Assembly (NCBI GenBank): GCA_946477805.1
Contig: CAMKZP010000206.1
Coordinates: 1-6,748, forward strand
From: an uncultured Enterobacter sp.
GTDB taxonomy: Bacteria > Pseudomonadota > Gammaproteobacteria > Enterobacterales > Enterobacteriaceae
DNA: 6,748 nt
Direction: 5' to 3'
Part shown: piece after piece, positions 6,041-6,748 of the stretch
How positions within the stretch are numbered: position 1 is the stretch's first letter
Layout: the number at the start of each line of letters is the position of its first letter
The notes under the pieces: model-generated
What the model was told of the DNA's origin: nothing
The model's database searches: none
Seen by the model: the letters and a program-made list of their open reading frames with translations, nothing else
Translations under genes and position numbers: made by a program

Positions 6041-6748
6041 TTATTGCAATTGCTTTTGCCTTTCAGCCTGACGGTTCCAGACCAGCGCCCCGCCGACGAA
6101 CAGCGCAACGCCCGCCAGCCCCAGCGCAGGCTCCAGCCGGTGCGTAAGCCAGGTCGACAGCGCCGAAGTGACGGGGCCAACCAGCTGTCCGATGGCATAG
6201 CCGGTGGTGAGCAGCCCCGCCATATAGCGCGTGTGGTTAGGCGCCAGCTCGCGTCCATATAACAGAGAAAGTTGCACGGCGCACAGGAACCCGCCGCCCA
6301 CCAGCAGCCCGCCGAGCAGCAGCCCGCCAATACCCGGCAGCAGCCAGGCCGCCAGCACCCTGCAGCCACAGCACGATAGCCAGCCTGCGGTTGGACGTGG
6401 AGGTGTGACGCAGAATGATGCTGAGCGCAATGCCGACAACGGACGCTATGCCGAATATCGGCCAGACAAACTGGGCGAACAGGCTGCCGGGAAAACGCAC
6501 GGTCGCCATCTGCGACAGAAAGGTCGCGGGCAGGATATAGCCAAACCCCGCCAGGCTGTAGCTCCAGACCAGACGCTTTAAATCCGCCGTCAGCACCAGC
6601 GGCTCCGGCGCGCTGCCCGGCCGATGGAGCTGGCCTGCCCGCGGCAGGTAGCGCGCCACCAGCGCGACGAGCACCAGCGCCAGCACGCCGTAGATTTGCC
6701 ACGCGGCGCCTGCGGACAGCGCATTAGCCTGAATATAGACCGCAAGCA
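6041..6748 (-). pseudogene. YbfB/YjiJ-type MFS transporter, 3' part, frameshifted and cut by window edge
   Basis: This is the C-terminal half of a 12-helix major facilitator transporter; the substrate is unknown. Reading in from the edge, one frame encodes VYIQANALSAGAAWQIYG, a helix, and the YbfB/YjiJ-like SLAGFGYILPATFLSQMA, continuing to LWLQG near 6359. The homologous protein then continues in another frame as VLAAWLLPGIGGLLLGG and on through three more helices to QKQLQ and a TAA at 6041. A 1-nt gain (or 2-nt loss) in the GGG of minus-strand CAGGGTG (6358-6360) explains the switch. Joined, the pieces give helices 6-12 with no other stop. Without the repair, the first frame runs 35-40 junk residues to a stop near 6237. 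It may be a real pseudogene or a sequencing error. The 5' half lies outside the window. It occupies the place where I expect yeiG in E. coli. Confidence 0.75.

Noticed and set aside
5941..6702. 253-codon minus-strand frame overlapping the transporter
   Set aside because: Its translation is Arg/Ala/Ser/Cys-rich with no transporter helices and no homology I recognise, whereas the other two frames carry the MFS sequence.

Overview
The window reads as chromosomal core DNA from a member of the Enterobacteriaceae. Every gene is on the minus strand and, in transcription order, runs: YbfB/YjiJ-type MFS transporter (3' part, frameshifted), folE, yeiB, galS, mglB, mglA, and the first bases of mglC. Recalled E. 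coli K-12 sequences match FolE, GalS, MglB and MglA almost residue for residue, and the folE-yeiB-galS-mglBAC order is the E. coli order. Several substitutions and the gene upstream of folE differ: I expect yeiG there in E. coli, but find an MFS transporter here. A non-Escherichia enterobacterium such as an Enterobacter or Klebsiella relative is therefore likely. The genus cannot be settled from sequence reading alone.

Layout by position: 1-5 start of mglC; 21-1541 mglA; 1542-1620 spacer with a strong hairpin plus U-tract; 1621-2619 mglB; 2620-2915 mgl regulatory region (long leader, terminator-like hairpin around the -10, CRP site, GalR/GalS operator); 2916-3938 galS; 3939-4093 galS regulatory region with the same operator-CRP-promoter arrangement; 4094-5251 yeiB; 5270-5938 folE; 5939-6040 folE upstream region; 6041-6748 transporter remnant, cut by the window edge.

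Functionally, mglBAC encodes the high-affinity galactose/methyl-galactoside ABC importer: MglB binds the sugar in the periplasm, MglA hydrolyses ATP, and MglC is the permease. GalS is the isorepressor that controls this operon and itself. Both promoters appear CRP-dependent class II, with a GalS operator directly upstream of the CRP site, so the region is wired for cAMP activation and galactose induction. FolE makes the first committed pterin intermediate of folate synthesis. The membrane protein YeiB lies 18 nt downstream of it, in an apparent two-gene operon.

I found no mobile element, CRISPR array, RNA gene or evidence of an undescribed system. The most informative observations are regulatory: an inverted repeat whose loop is the mgl -10 hexamer, the mglB-mglA hairpin, the duplicated promoter architecture, and the frameshift in the MFS gene.
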